Shown here piece by piece: positions 6,452 through 14,716 of a stretch of 25,924 bases of DNA. Both the position numbers and the translations under genes were made by a program. The DNA is taken from contig RGAX01000009.1 in the NCBI GenBank assembly GCA_009919985.1, forward strand, positions 1-25,924, written 5' to 3'. Position 1 is the first letter of the stretch. The number at the start of each line of letters is the position of its first letter. A model generated the notes under the pieces. The model saw nothing but the letters and a program-made list of their open reading frames with translations, had not been told where the DNA came from and made no database searches. This DNA comes from Opitutaceae bacterium. GTDB lineage: Bacteria; Verrucomicrobiota; Verrucomicrobiia; Opitutales; Opitutaceae.

Positions 6452-9186
6452 GGCGCCCGCGGTGTCCGCCGTGTTCGCGGTCCTGCAGCAGACTCGGTCT
6501 CCTCCCGTCTCGGAGCTGGCGCTTCGATGGGCAGTTGATCGGCGCAGAGCTCTAAAATTTCGATCGCCAACAACCCCGCCTGCGCTGCGCTGTTGGTACT
6601 GACCCTCGGAGATTCATCGATGGAATTTAGTACTTCGGGACCTTCAATACGACGCATCGGCGCTCCACTCGCTCGAAAGCCGCCGCCAAAACCGCCGCCA
6701 CCTAGCGCCCGCTTGGCGAAGGCTGGATTTTTGGTTTTATAATAAACGTAAGCCGCGAGCCGGTCGGGACGGGCGTAAAGTGCATCCCCATCGCCTTCGT
6801 TGCCAGTGATCATGTCTTGGCGAATGACCTCGGCGGAGGCCGTCGTGAGTCGACAAAACTGGAGCCAGAGTTTGTCCCAACGCGGATCATTGAGCATCTC
6901 GCCGAGTTCGATTGCCACTTCACCGCCACCCATGATGGTCGCCAGATTGTAATCTCCCGCTACCTCGGAAAGTGCGAATAGTTGATTGGTTTTGGGATCA
7001 TAGCCAAAAACTAGATTTTTACCGTTCTTCATCCCAAGCGGCATGGCGCTGAGGCTGTCTATGCCGGCAAGGATTTTATCGCGCCACTTCGTGTCGCCCG
7101 TGCGTTCCCACTCCGTCATCCAATTACCCACAAAAGCTAGCCAATCTGGTCCGAGTCTTACACGACCTGGCGCAATTTTTTTCTCCGCTTCAGTCGCCGG
7201 TTGAGCCAACCGCATCGGATCCAACTCCGTCGCTGCGTAGTCGGCGAGGGTCATCTCACGCATGAGATCGCCCACGCGCTCATCCGTTGTCAGGTAATAA
7301 TAAAAACGCCGGTACGCCGCCTGGCTAATCCGCGCCTCTTTAGCGCCGCAACCCCAGTGCCGAACATTGTGACGAGAGCCGAGGCCGGCGAAACGCCCGA
7401 GATGGTAGCAATCCACTTCCCCTGTATGTCGCGTCATGGCCTCCGCGAGTCGGAAAATATCCGCACGACCTGAGCGCAAAAACGAATACCATAACCACAT
7501 ATCAGTCCCCAATTCGGAGTTGTCCCAAGCCATGCCGCCCAGGTCGTAGCGCCAAACATGACGATCAGCATCGTAGCTGTGCATAAAATCGCCGAAATCC
7601 CAGAAACCATACCAACGATGTTGCTCCACGGCCTTCTGATAAAAAGCCAAAGTCTCATCGAGGCCGTCTTCTATGGTCTTTTTAAACGGGGTCGATCGAT
7701 TCGGCAGGCTCCACAACCCGAAGGCTCGCGCTTGATGCAACACTTCGGGTGGGCACACCAACACGGGAGGCGCGCGCCCTACCTCCGCCTGCGCGACGGT
7801 CTCGGACTTGGTTGGAACAGCGGCACTAGGAAAGAGCGTGAGTTCGCTGGTACGCGCGACTCCTGTCGCGGTGCTGAATCCAGGTTGGACGTCCTCATAA
7901 ACCGCCTCGAGTCCATGTGCTTTGATATCATAATGGCGTAAATCCATACTCGGCGCAGCCGGCGTCCAAAGCCAAACGGTCAATTCCGCTGCCGAAGTCG
8001 AGGCGTGCTGCACTTCGAGCGCAGCTGGATAGGACTGCCAAAAGTTTTTTAAACTCACAGCTAATCCACCACTCACATCGCCGACATAAACTAACCCCGA
8101 AGCCCGTTTCCCTGCGCCCGCAGGAATCCAAGCACTAGCCGAATTCGTCCGCTTTTCGACGCTGAAACCATCCGCATTAGGTTGTATGAGCCGGAAAGAA
8201 TCCCACACCGCCCATTGTTCGAGGAGATTCACGCCTCGAGCATTCAGTCGATCACGGTTCGGGACAGGTTTGCCCGCGAGTTGATCGAGATAAATATCGG
8301 AGCCATCCGCCTTCGCCGCGAATCGACCCTGACGACCCACCGCAGGTTGCACCGGCTCAGACCAGAGGCCTGTACCCTCACCGGAGAAACGCACGTGTCG
8401 ATTCTGCATTTCCTCACGCAGTGGCACCGTGAAACGAACTCCCAGACCACGGATAAAATCTTTCTCCTGATCACCATCAAAAATAAACGTGTGCACCATC
8501 CGCACGGCTTCGACGCCCGCTGAAAAATAAAGCCGCACGGTAAACGGCAGCCAACCTCGACCACCCCGCAACGCACGGTGCAGACCTTCAATTTTAACCA
8601 CCGCGCGCACCGGTCCGGCTTGTTCGAGCGTTACCCGAGAGATTTCGCTTTCAAAAAACTCCTCTCGCAGCGTGCCCGAGATCGCATACTCGGCCCGGTC
8701 TTCCGAAAGCGCGACCAACCGTCCTTCGCGCGCGACTTCCCGGCCCGCGATCTTTAAAGACTCCATAAACGCCGCACCACGAGCCGCCAGACGACACTGG
8801 ATCACGCCGGTATCCACGGTTACACCGTTCGCGTCTTGAGTCGCCGTCAAGGCCACCGCCGGAACAGCGGCGACGCCTTTCGCCAAACGCAACGGCCCGC
8901 CTAGCTTGGGCCCGCCACTCACGGCCACCCCGAGCCATTTTATCGAGCCATCCGGCCAAACCGCCAGGGGCCAAGTTTGAGCTGGCACTTGTTGACCCAA
9001 ACTCGCCTGTGCCGACAACACATCGGCGGGTTGCCACTCACCTTGTTTAAACGGCACACCAAAACTCACGCCGACATTTACCGCAGGTGGCGTGCGCTCA
9101 AGCCACTGCACTGACAGTTCAGCCGCGACCAATTTCACGCCGAGAAAAATCCAGGCAATAAATAGAAAGCTTCGGTAGATATTCAT
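6448..9186 (-). CDS. Secreted exo-rhamnogalacturonan lyase-like protein (PL26 / YetA-like)
   Basis: This 912-aa protein starts with a signal peptide (MNIYRSFLFIAWIFLG, cleavage near VAAE). The following ~100 residues carry the family opening: a WLERTPPAVNVGVSFGVP segment, then AQTWPLAVWPDGSIKWLGV. The middle is beta-rich. The C-terminal half (from about YGFWDFGDFMHSYDADRHVW through CGAKEARISQAAYRRF) looks like the all-helical barrel of the PcRGLX/YetA family. Fungal members of PL26 remove residues exolytically from rhamnogalacturonan I; whether this one does so is inference. The last ~22 residues are rich in Pro, Arg and Glu and resemble no domain. It converges on the broken acetyltransferase gene, and the two stop codons share the bases TTAA (6448-6451). 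It is divergent from the S9 peptidase across a 170-base gap with no clear Shine-Dalgarno sequence on either side. Confidence 0.8.
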   Translation of the reverse strand: MNIYRSFLFIAWIFLGVKLVAAELSVQWLERTPPAVNVGVSFGVPFKQGEWQPADVLSAQASLGQQVPAQTWPLAVWPDGSIKWLGVAVSGGPKLGGPLRLAKGVAAVPAVALTATQDANGVTVDTGVIQCRLAARGAAFMESLKIAGREVAREGRLVALSEDRAEYAISGTLREEFFESEISRVTLEQAGPVRAVVKIEGLHRALRGGRGWLPFTVRLYFSAGVEAVRMVHTFIFDGDQEKDFIRGLGVRFTVPLREEMQNRHVRFSGEGTGLWSEPVQPAVGRQGRFAAKADGSDIYLDQLAGKPVPNRDRLNARGVNLLEQWAVWDSFRLIQPNADGFSVEKRTNSASAWIPAGAGKRASGLVYVGDVSGGLAVSLKNFWQSYPAALEVQHASTSAAELTVWLWTPAAPSMDLRHYDIKAHGLEAVYEDVQPGFSTATGVARTSELTLFPSAAVPTKSETVAQAEVGRAPPVLVCPPEVLHQARAFGLWSLPNRSTPFKKTIEDGLDETLAFYQKAVEQHRWYGFWDFGDFMHSYDADRHVWRYDLGGMAWDNSELGTDMWLWYSFLRSGRADIFRLAEAMTRHTGEVDCYHLGRFAGLGSRHNVRHWGCGAKEARISQAAYRRFYYYLTTDERVGDLMREMTLADYAATELDPMRLAQPATEAEKKIAPGRVRLGPDWLAFVGNWMTEWERTGDTKWRDKILAGIDSLSAMPLGMKNGKNLVFGYDPKTNQLFALSEVAGDYNLATIMGGGEVAIELGEMLNDPRWDKLWLQFCRLTTASAEVIRQDMITGNEGDGDALYARPDRLAAYVYYKTKNPAFAKRALGGGGFGGGFRASGAPMRRIEGPEVLNSIDESPRVSTNSAAQAGLLAIEILELCADQLPIEAPAPRREETESAAGPRTRRTPRAP

Positions 9187-9356
9187 AGAAAAATTATTAA
9201 GAAAAATGGCTGATCACCAATTGGGTATGACTACGACAGCGCACATGAGTTGTTAGCAAGCGGCACACGAAGCACTGCACGGCCCCATGCTCAGACAGTC
9301 CGAATGCCAACCGACTACGCCTTGCTCCCCAGTAGTCCGCTCCACACTCTCACCCC

Positions 9357-11489
9357 ATGAGACTTCACCGTAGTTTCCTTCTCCTTCCAATTCTCAGTAT
9401 GACCGCCCTACCCGCTCTGGCCCAACTCGCACTCAATTCCGCCCAGCCGCCTATTGCTGAGAAAAAACCCAAAGACGTTTCGGTGCACGGAGATCGACGC
9501 ATCGATGACTATTTTTGGCTTCGGGAAAAAGAAAATCCTGCGGTCGTCAAACACCTCGAAGCGGAAAACAATTACACCGATGCCGTAATGGCATCGACTA
9601 AACCACTTCAGGAAAAACTCTATGCAGAGATGCTAGGAAGGATTAAGGAAACAGACTCAGCCCCGCCCGTTTTGCGTCGTGGTTACTGGTATTACACCCG
9701 CACCGAACAAGGGAAACAATACCCTCTCTATGCGCGCCGCGCCGGCACTCTCGATGCGCCCGAGCAGATCACCCTCGACCTCAACGTTCTCGCTTCGGGC
9801 CAGCCCTACATGGCAGTCGGAGCCTACAAAATCAGCGATGACTCCCAGCTTCTCGCCTACACCATCGATCCCACCGGCTACCGCCAATATTCGCTCCAAC
9901 TTAAAAATTTCAGCACCGGCGAGACGCGTGCACTCGGCATCCAACGGGTCACCTCGCTTGAATGGGCCGCAAACCATCAAACCCTCTTTTTTACGCAAGA
10001 AGACGCCGTCTCTAAACGCTCTTATCGACTCGGTCGACTTGAGCTGAAATCGGGAGCCGTTACCTGGCTCTACGAGGAGAAAGATGAACTCTTTGACCTC
10101 GGCCTCAGCCGCTCGCGTGATGGCGCTTGGCTCTTCGCCACCAGCGAAAGCAAAACCACGACTGAAATTCGCGCATTACCGACTGCTACCCCCAACATCA
10201 ATTGGCGCATCATCGCCGCTCGTCGCAACGACATCGAAACCCGCGCCGATTATCGCGACGGACTTTTCTATTTCCGCACGAACGATCACGCAAAAAATTT
10301 CCGCATCGTCACCGCGCCTATCGCCACGCCCGAGCACGCGCATTGGGTTGAATTCGTGCCGCACCAAGCCGCCGTGAAGCTCGATGACTTTGACCTGTTC
10401 GCCACACACACGGTTTTGAGTGAACGCGAAGATGGACTGCCACACCTCCGCGTCATCGAGGATAGCAGCCACTCAAGCCACCGCATCTCCACACCTGAGC
10501 CCGTCTACGAGATTTCGTTGGAGAATAACCCTGAGCCTGCCAGCGAGGAAATTCGATTCACGTATCAATCGCTCGTCACACCGCGTTCAATCATCAGCTA
10601 TCACCTCACCACGAAAGCACGCACCATCTTAAAACAACAAGAAATTCCCAGCGGTTATGATGCGTCACGCTACGCGAGTGAACGCATTTGGGCTCGAGCC
10701 AAGGATGGCACGCGGGTGCCTATGAGCATTGTTTACCGCAAAGACCTGCGTCGTCCCGGCGCGCAACCCCTCTACCTATACGCATACGGCAGCTACGGCA
10801 TCAGCATGCCTGTTTCTTTTAATACCTCACGCCTGAGCTTGCTGGATCGCGGCGTCATCTTTGCGATCGCGCACATCCGCGGCGGCGGTGAATTCGGCGA
10901 ACCTTGGCGCGAAGCCGGACGTATGGCGCAAAAGATGACAACCTTTACGGATTTTATCGCCTGCGCAGAGCACCTCGTCGCGGAAAAATTCACACGCTCA
11001 AACCAACTCGTCATCAACGGTGGCAGCGCTGGCGGATTGCTCATGGGGGCTGTCGTCAATCTTCGCCCTGAGCTGTTTAATGCCGCGATCTACGATGTAC
11101 CGTTCGTCGACGTGCTCAACACCATGCTCGACGCTTCATTGCCGCTCACAACCAGCGAATACATCGAATGGGGTAATCCTACCATTGCAGCCGAATACGC
11201 GTGGATGCGCGCCTATTCGCCCTATGATAACGTGCGCGCCGTCGATCATCCCCATATTTTGATGAACGTCTCGCTCAACGATTCGCAAGTGCCGTACTGG
11301 GAGGGCGCGAAACTCATCGCCAAAATCCGCAAAATGAACACCGGAAAAAACGCGTTACTACTGCACACGAATCTAGCCGCGGGACACGGTGGCGCGAGCG
11401 GGCGTTACGATGCGTTACGCGAGACCGCCTACCGCTTTGCCTTCGCGCTCGGTTCAATCGGACTCAACGACGTAGCCATCACCAAATAA
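9357..11489 (+). CDS. Secreted S9A prolyl oligopeptidase family peptidase, oligopeptidase B-like
   Basis: This 710-aa serine peptidase has a signal peptide (RSFLLLPILSMTALPALAQ), an N-terminal seven-bladed propeller region beginning with the family segment HGDRRIDDYFWLREKENP, and a C-terminal alpha/beta-hydrolase domain. The catalytic triad is visible: S557 in NGGSAGGLLMG, D642 in LNDSQVPYWEGA and H677 in LAAGHGGASGRYD. The segments AHIRGGGEFGEPWREAGR and ASLPLTTSEYIEWGNP match oligopeptidase B (PtrB), which cuts peptides after basic residues. E. coli PtrB lacks a signal peptide, so an export signal here implies periplasmic or extracellular peptide degradation. Specificity is inferred. ATG 9357 is set by the signal peptide. 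It converges on xylB with only 22 bases between them. Confidence 0.9.
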   Translation: MRLHRSFLLLPILSMTALPALAQLALNSAQPPIAEKKPKDVSVHGDRRIDDYFWLREKENPAVVKHLEAENNYTDAVMASTKPLQEKLYAEMLGRIKETDSAPPVLRRGYWYYTRTEQGKQYPLYARRAGTLDAPEQITLDLNVLASGQPYMAVGAYKISDDSQLLAYTIDPTGYRQYSLQLKNFSTGETRALGIQRVTSLEWAANHQTLFFTQEDAVSKRSYRLGRLELKSGAVTWLYEEKDELFDLGLSRSRDGAWLFATSESKTTTEIRALPTATPNINWRIIAARRNDIETRADYRDGLFYFRTNDHAKNFRIVTAPIATPEHAHWVEFVPHQAAVKLDDFDLFATHTVLSEREDGLPHLRVIEDSSHSSHRISTPEPVYEISLENNPEPASEEIRFTYQSLVTPRSIISYHLTTKARTILKQQEIPSGYDASRYASERIWARAKDGTRVPMSIVYRKDLRRPGAQPLYLYAYGSYGISMPVSFNTSRLSLLDRGVIFAIAHIRGGGEFGEPWREAGRMAQKMTTFTDFIACAEHLVAEKFTRSNQLVINGGSAGGLLMGAVVNLRPELFNAAIYDVPFVDVLNTMLDASLPLTTSEYIEWGNPTIAAEYAWMRAYSPYDNVRAVDHPHILMNVSLNDSQVPYWEGAKLIAKIRKMNTGKNALLLHTNLAAGHGGASGRYDALRETAYRFAFALGSIGLNDVAITK

Positions 11490-11511
11490 TACGAACGTAA
11501 CTTGGCGCGCA

Positions 11512-13041
11512 TCACCTCGCAGCCAGTGCACGTTGCATTTCAAACACTTCGCGTAGCGCAAGACTCAGCTTGTCCTGCACTGCCTGCATCGCGCGGTAAC
11601 GTGCGAGGTTAGCCGGATTTGGTTGGCAACGGGTAGATTCATCCAGGGCCACTGCTCCAGCCGTGAAATCGGTGAGCCGGGCTTTTTTATTTCCATCACG
11701 CAGCGCGACACACCACGCGGCTTGGAGCGCACCGCCCAAGGCCGCACCTTCATCTTCCACCATCGCAACCACGGGCACACCGAAAACATCCGCCATTATT
11801 TGACGCCACACCGCTGACTTTGCACCGCCACCCGTCACACGAATTTCTTTCGCCTTCACGCCGAGGGTAGCCAAGCGGCGGAGTCCGTAATTCATCCCGA
11901 GGGTAACGCCCTCCATGGCTGCGCGGGCGATATGGCCGGAGCTAAAAGTCTGCGCGTTTAAACCGAGCAACACGCCGGAGCCCATCGGGACGTTGGGCGT
12001 GCGTTCGCCCGCCAAATAAGGTAACAACAGCAGTCCGCCTGCCCCCGCCGGTGCGGCGGCGATGGCCGCGTTGAGTGCGGTATGGTCCTGCCCGAACAGC
12101 GCCCTCACATGCTCGGTCACCGTCGTGACGTTCATTGTGCAGAGCAACGGCAACCAACCCCCACTCGAAGAACAAAACGCCGCGATTTCACCCTGAGGAT
12201 CAATCACCGGTTTGTTCGCATAGGCATAGATCGTACCGCTGGTGCCGAAACTAGCGGTGACCACTCCAGGGACAACGTTGCCTGTGCCAATCGCACCCAT
12301 CATGTTGTCACCACCACCAGCCGAGATGACGGTGTTTTCAGGAAATCCATATTTCGCCGCTAAGTCAGGTCGCAAGATGCCTGCTGCTTCGTGTGAGGCG
12401 GTAATTTTCGGTAGATAACCGGCGAGTTTCGGATCGATAGCTTTAATGACAGCTTTAGACCAAGTGCGGGTTCGCACGTCCATTAAAGCCGATCCAGAAG
12501 CGTCGCCATACTCCATAGAAAAATTACCCGTGAGGAAATAATTGAGATAATCGTGAGGCAGCAGCACGTGGCGCAAAAATTTGTAGTTCTCAGGCTCGTG
12601 GCGCTTAAGCCACAAAATCTTTGGCGCAGTAAATCCCGGCAGGATGAGATTGCCGGTAAGACGGATCGCGGCCTTGGGCCCACCCAGTTTCTTTGTCAGG
12701 ATCGCGCATTCCGCTGTTGTGCTCGTGTCGCACCATAATTTTGCGGGACGGATGACATCACCGTTTTCGTCCAAGGCGACAAAACCGTGTTGCTGACCCG
12801 ACACGCCAATAGCGCGTACGCGTTGGGCTTGCGCTGAGCCGATCTGCGCAGCGACGTCGGAGAGCACAAAATCTAGGGCCGAAGTCCAATCCTGCGGGTG
12901 TTGCTCCATGTGACCAAGGGGCAAGCCTTCGATCAACTTATGCGGGGCGCGCGCTTCAGCGATGACTTTGCGCGTAACCAGATCTAGGACGATGGCTTTG
13001 ACGCTTTGGGTGCCGGAATCGATGCCGATGGTCAGTGACAT
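11512..13041 (-). CDS. xylB: Xylulokinase
   Basis: This 509-aa FGGY-family kinase phosphorylates D-xylulose to xylulose 5-phosphate, feeding the pentose phosphate pathway. Visible hallmarks are the N-terminal phosphate-binding loop IGIDSGTQSVKA, the xylulokinase-typical VSGQQHGFVALD (GQQHG 82-86), the catalytic-base region SAGGGDNMMGAIG (D245), SFGTSGTIYA and the C-terminal nucleotide-binding segment RVTGGGAKSAVWRQIMADVFG. Length is normal. It lies 18 bases after the spermidine-synthase-like gene on the same strand, so the two may share a transcript even though the functions are unrelated. No xylose isomerase, transporter or regulator is nearby. Substrate assignment within FGGY kinases is good but not certain. 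Confidence 0.92.
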   Translation of the reverse strand: MSLTIGIDSGTQSVKAIVLDLVTRKVIAEARAPHKLIEGLPLGHMEQHPQDWTSALDFVLSDVAAQIGSAQAQRVRAIGVSGQQHGFVALDENGDVIRPAKLWCDTSTTAECAILTKKLGGPKAAIRLTGNLILPGFTAPKILWLKRHEPENYKFLRHVLLPHDYLNYFLTGNFSMEYGDASGSALMDVRTRTWSKAVIKAIDPKLAGYLPKITASHEAAGILRPDLAAKYGFPENTVISAGGGDNMMGAIGTGNVVPGVVTASFGTSGTIYAYANKPVIDPQGEIAAFCSSSGGWLPLLCTMNVTTVTEHVRALFGQDHTALNAAIAAAPAGAGGLLLLPYLAGERTPNVPMGSGVLLGLNAQTFSSGHIARAAMEGVTLGMNYGLRRLATLGVKAKEIRVTGGGAKSAVWRQIMADVFGVPVVAMVEDEGAALGGALQAAWCVALRDGNKKARLTDFTAGAVALDESTRCQPNPANLARYRAMQAVQDKLSLALREVFEMQRALAAR

Positions 13042-13059
13042 AGTGAGAGTAAAGTGAGT

Positions 13060-13986
13060 TTAGCGCGCCTTGGTGTTGTTGGTCTTGAGCGCGTCAAGAA
13101 ACTCAACCGGTGAAAAGTCATCCGTCAGAATGTAGGCCCTGGCCGCAAGTTCTACTGGAAACGGCAAGAGTTCGGCGGCCAATGCGTCGAGGTCCAATTT
13201 CGAAGCGAGCTTGGGGTTTAATTTTTCCAGCGCCGCAATGTCAGGCGCCCGCGCAAGATCGGATCCGGCGGATTTAAGAGCACAGACGATCACGTTGCCG
13301 CGACCGTGGGTCTGAAAAAGGAACACGTGCGGGAAGACACTCTGAATCGTACGAAGGTCCGCGGCGAAAAGCTCCGTGTCTTGATGCAGATTGGTTACAA
13401 AGACCCCTCGATCGCTGAGTCGGGCAGAACACTCACGATAAAATTCTTGGGTCTTTAGATGCGGCGGCACGAAACCCCCGCGAAACGCATCCAAGATGAG
13501 CCAGTCCCAACGCTCGCGATTACGTTTCACAAAAAGACGTCCGTCCATCACAGCGACTGGCGTTTGCGCCGTCGGCTTGAAGGCGAGCTTCTCCTGGCAA
13601 AGCTCCCAAACCTTGGGGTCGAGCTCAACCGATTGCAGCCGCGCGGACGGAAACGCATGCGTAAACACACGGTGGAAGCCTGCACCACCAAGTCCGATCA
13701 TGAGCACGTTCGTCGGCTTCGGTTCGAAGAAAGCCGCAGTGAACAACGAGCGCGTATATGGCACGACCAGACGCAACGGATCCGCCAAATCGACGGCAGA
13801 CTCAAGGTATTCGCCGGCGCGGGAACGTGCGCGAAGTTCAACGACTGTACCGCGCTTTTCTACCGTGAGATTGTTATAGAGCGTGTCGTGATTTTCGATG
13901 TAATCAGGCGCCTGCGCGGCGCGTGAGGTGAACACGCCGCTTAAAAGCAAAATAATGCAGCAAATTAGTGGGCGTCGTGGTTTCAT
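13060..13986 (-). CDS. Spermidine-synthase-like (SpeE-fold) protein with an N-terminal hydrophobic signal
   Basis: This 308-aa protein begins with a signal peptide or membrane anchor (CCIILLLSGVFTSRAAQA) followed by a Rossmann-type methyltransferase fold: motif I VLMIGLGGAGFHRVF (94-108), acidic pair E121/D123 in VELDPKVWE, MDGRLFV (D148) and LILDAF (D166) followed by PPHLKTQEFY. These are the landmarks of SpeE-like proteins. The catalytic-site Asp pair of true spermidine synthases (DxxDPxGP) reads LDAFRGG here, so aminopropyl transfer is doubtful and the substrate is unknown. The start ATG overlaps the stop of the upstream six-helix gene (ATGA, 13983-13986). Together they look like the two halves of a fused MFS/spermidine-synthase-like membrane protein. 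Confidence 0.75.
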   Translation of the reverse strand: MKPRRPLICCIILLLSGVFTSRAAQAPDYIENHDTLYNNLTVEKRGTVVELRARSRAGEYLESAVDLADPLRLVVPYTRSLFTAAFFEPKPTNVLMIGLGGAGFHRVFTHAFPSARLQSVELDPKVWELCQEKLAFKPTAQTPVAVMDGRLFVKRNRERWDWLILDAFRGGFVPPHLKTQEFYRECSARLSDRGVFVTNLHQDTELFAADLRTIQSVFPHVFLFQTHGRGNVIVCALKSAGSDLARAPDIAALEKLNPKLASKLDLDALAAELLPFPVELAARAYILTDDFSPVEFLDALKTNNTKAR

Positions 13987-14597
13987 TGAGCGGAAGGCGT
14001 CGGGGATGATCGCAGCAACAAAATCAAAGCAGTGAGATTAACCAGCGCCACGCCGAGCCACAAATAAAGCAGCGTCGATACAGGCAAGTGCGGAATCAGC
14101 AAGAAAGCCGTAAGCATCACCCCCGCTATATTGCCCAACGTGCTCACGCCGTAGATTAGACCCGAGGCCTTACCCGGTGGCGTACCGCGCGAAGCCAGAT
14201 ATTGAACGCATTGCGGACCAAACGACGACAAGGTGGTCACCGGTAAAAAAAACAAAGCCAGGCAAGCAACAAGAAGGCCTGAGGTGATTTCGGCAAACGC
14301 GATCTCGATCTGCGCGAGCATCGCGCGCCCTAGAAAAGCCGTGAATGCAAGCGAACCTACCGCGATCGCACCTACAATCCACTGGCTACGTTCGCGTTGG
14401 CTCTGAGGCGCATTACTGATCCAACCGCCGATGATCGAACCCAGACTGAAGGCCGCCAAAAAAGTCGAAATCAACCAAGCCCACACGATCAACGAGGAGC
14501 CAAAAAACGGGTTGAGCAGCCGCGAGGCGAGAAGCTGGAAGCCCATGCTAAGAATTCCCAGCAACACAACCAGAGCATAAAAAAAGACGAGGGGCAC
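13983..14597 (-). CDS. Six-helix membrane protein, membrane half of an MFS/spermidine-synthase-like pair
   Basis: This 204-aa protein has about six membrane helices. The opening FFYALVVLLGILSMGFQLLA, the segment SRLLNPFFGSSLIVWAWLIS and IIGGWISN are typical of the membrane part of fused MFS/spermidine-synthase proteins, where a half-size transporter-like domain precedes a SpeE fold. Here the SpeE part is a separate overlapping gene. The start is uncertain: GTG 14597 is the only conventional start near the homology, but coding similarity may extend upstream (in-frame codons read SGRFNTPNPAVP with no ATG or TTG before the in-frame stop at 14652-14654). No Shine-Dalgarno sequence is seen. The transported or modified substrate is unknown. 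Confidence 0.75.
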   Translation of the reverse strand: MPLVFFYALVVLLGILSMGFQLLASRLLNPFFGSSLIVWAWLISTFLAAFSLGSIIGGWISNAPQSQRERSQWIVGAIAVGSLAFTAFLGRAMLAQIEIAFAEITSGLLVACLALFFLPVTTLSSFGPQCVQYLASRGTPPGKASGLIYGVSTLGNIAGVMLTAFLLIPHLPVSTLLYLWLGVALVNLTALILLLRSSPTPSAQ

Positions 14598-14670
14598 AGC
14601 GGGATTCGGCGTATTGAAGCGACCGCTGGCGAGCGCAATATTTCGTAAATTTTAAGCGTCTGTATTGGCC

Positions 14671-14697
14671 AAAAAAACCCGCCGGCTTTACCCGGCG
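14671..14697 (-). terminator. Rho-independent terminator downstream of the M20 peptidase gene
   Basis: On the minus strand CGCCGG and CCGGCG (plus-strand 14692-14697 and 14680-14685) pair around a six-base loop, followed by GG and a run of seven T (A-run 14671-14677 on the plus strand). It lies 20 bases after the M20 peptidase stop and before the next same-strand gene, so the membrane-protein/xylB unit should need its own promoter in the remaining gap. Confidence 0.85.
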
Positions 14698-14716
14698 AGC
14701 GTAGTGAAAATCCCGT

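Noticed and set aside
13459..13926. 155-aa plus-strand frame opposite the spermidine-synthase-like gene
   Set aside because: Shadow of a gene with clear SAM-binding motifs; no independent domain.
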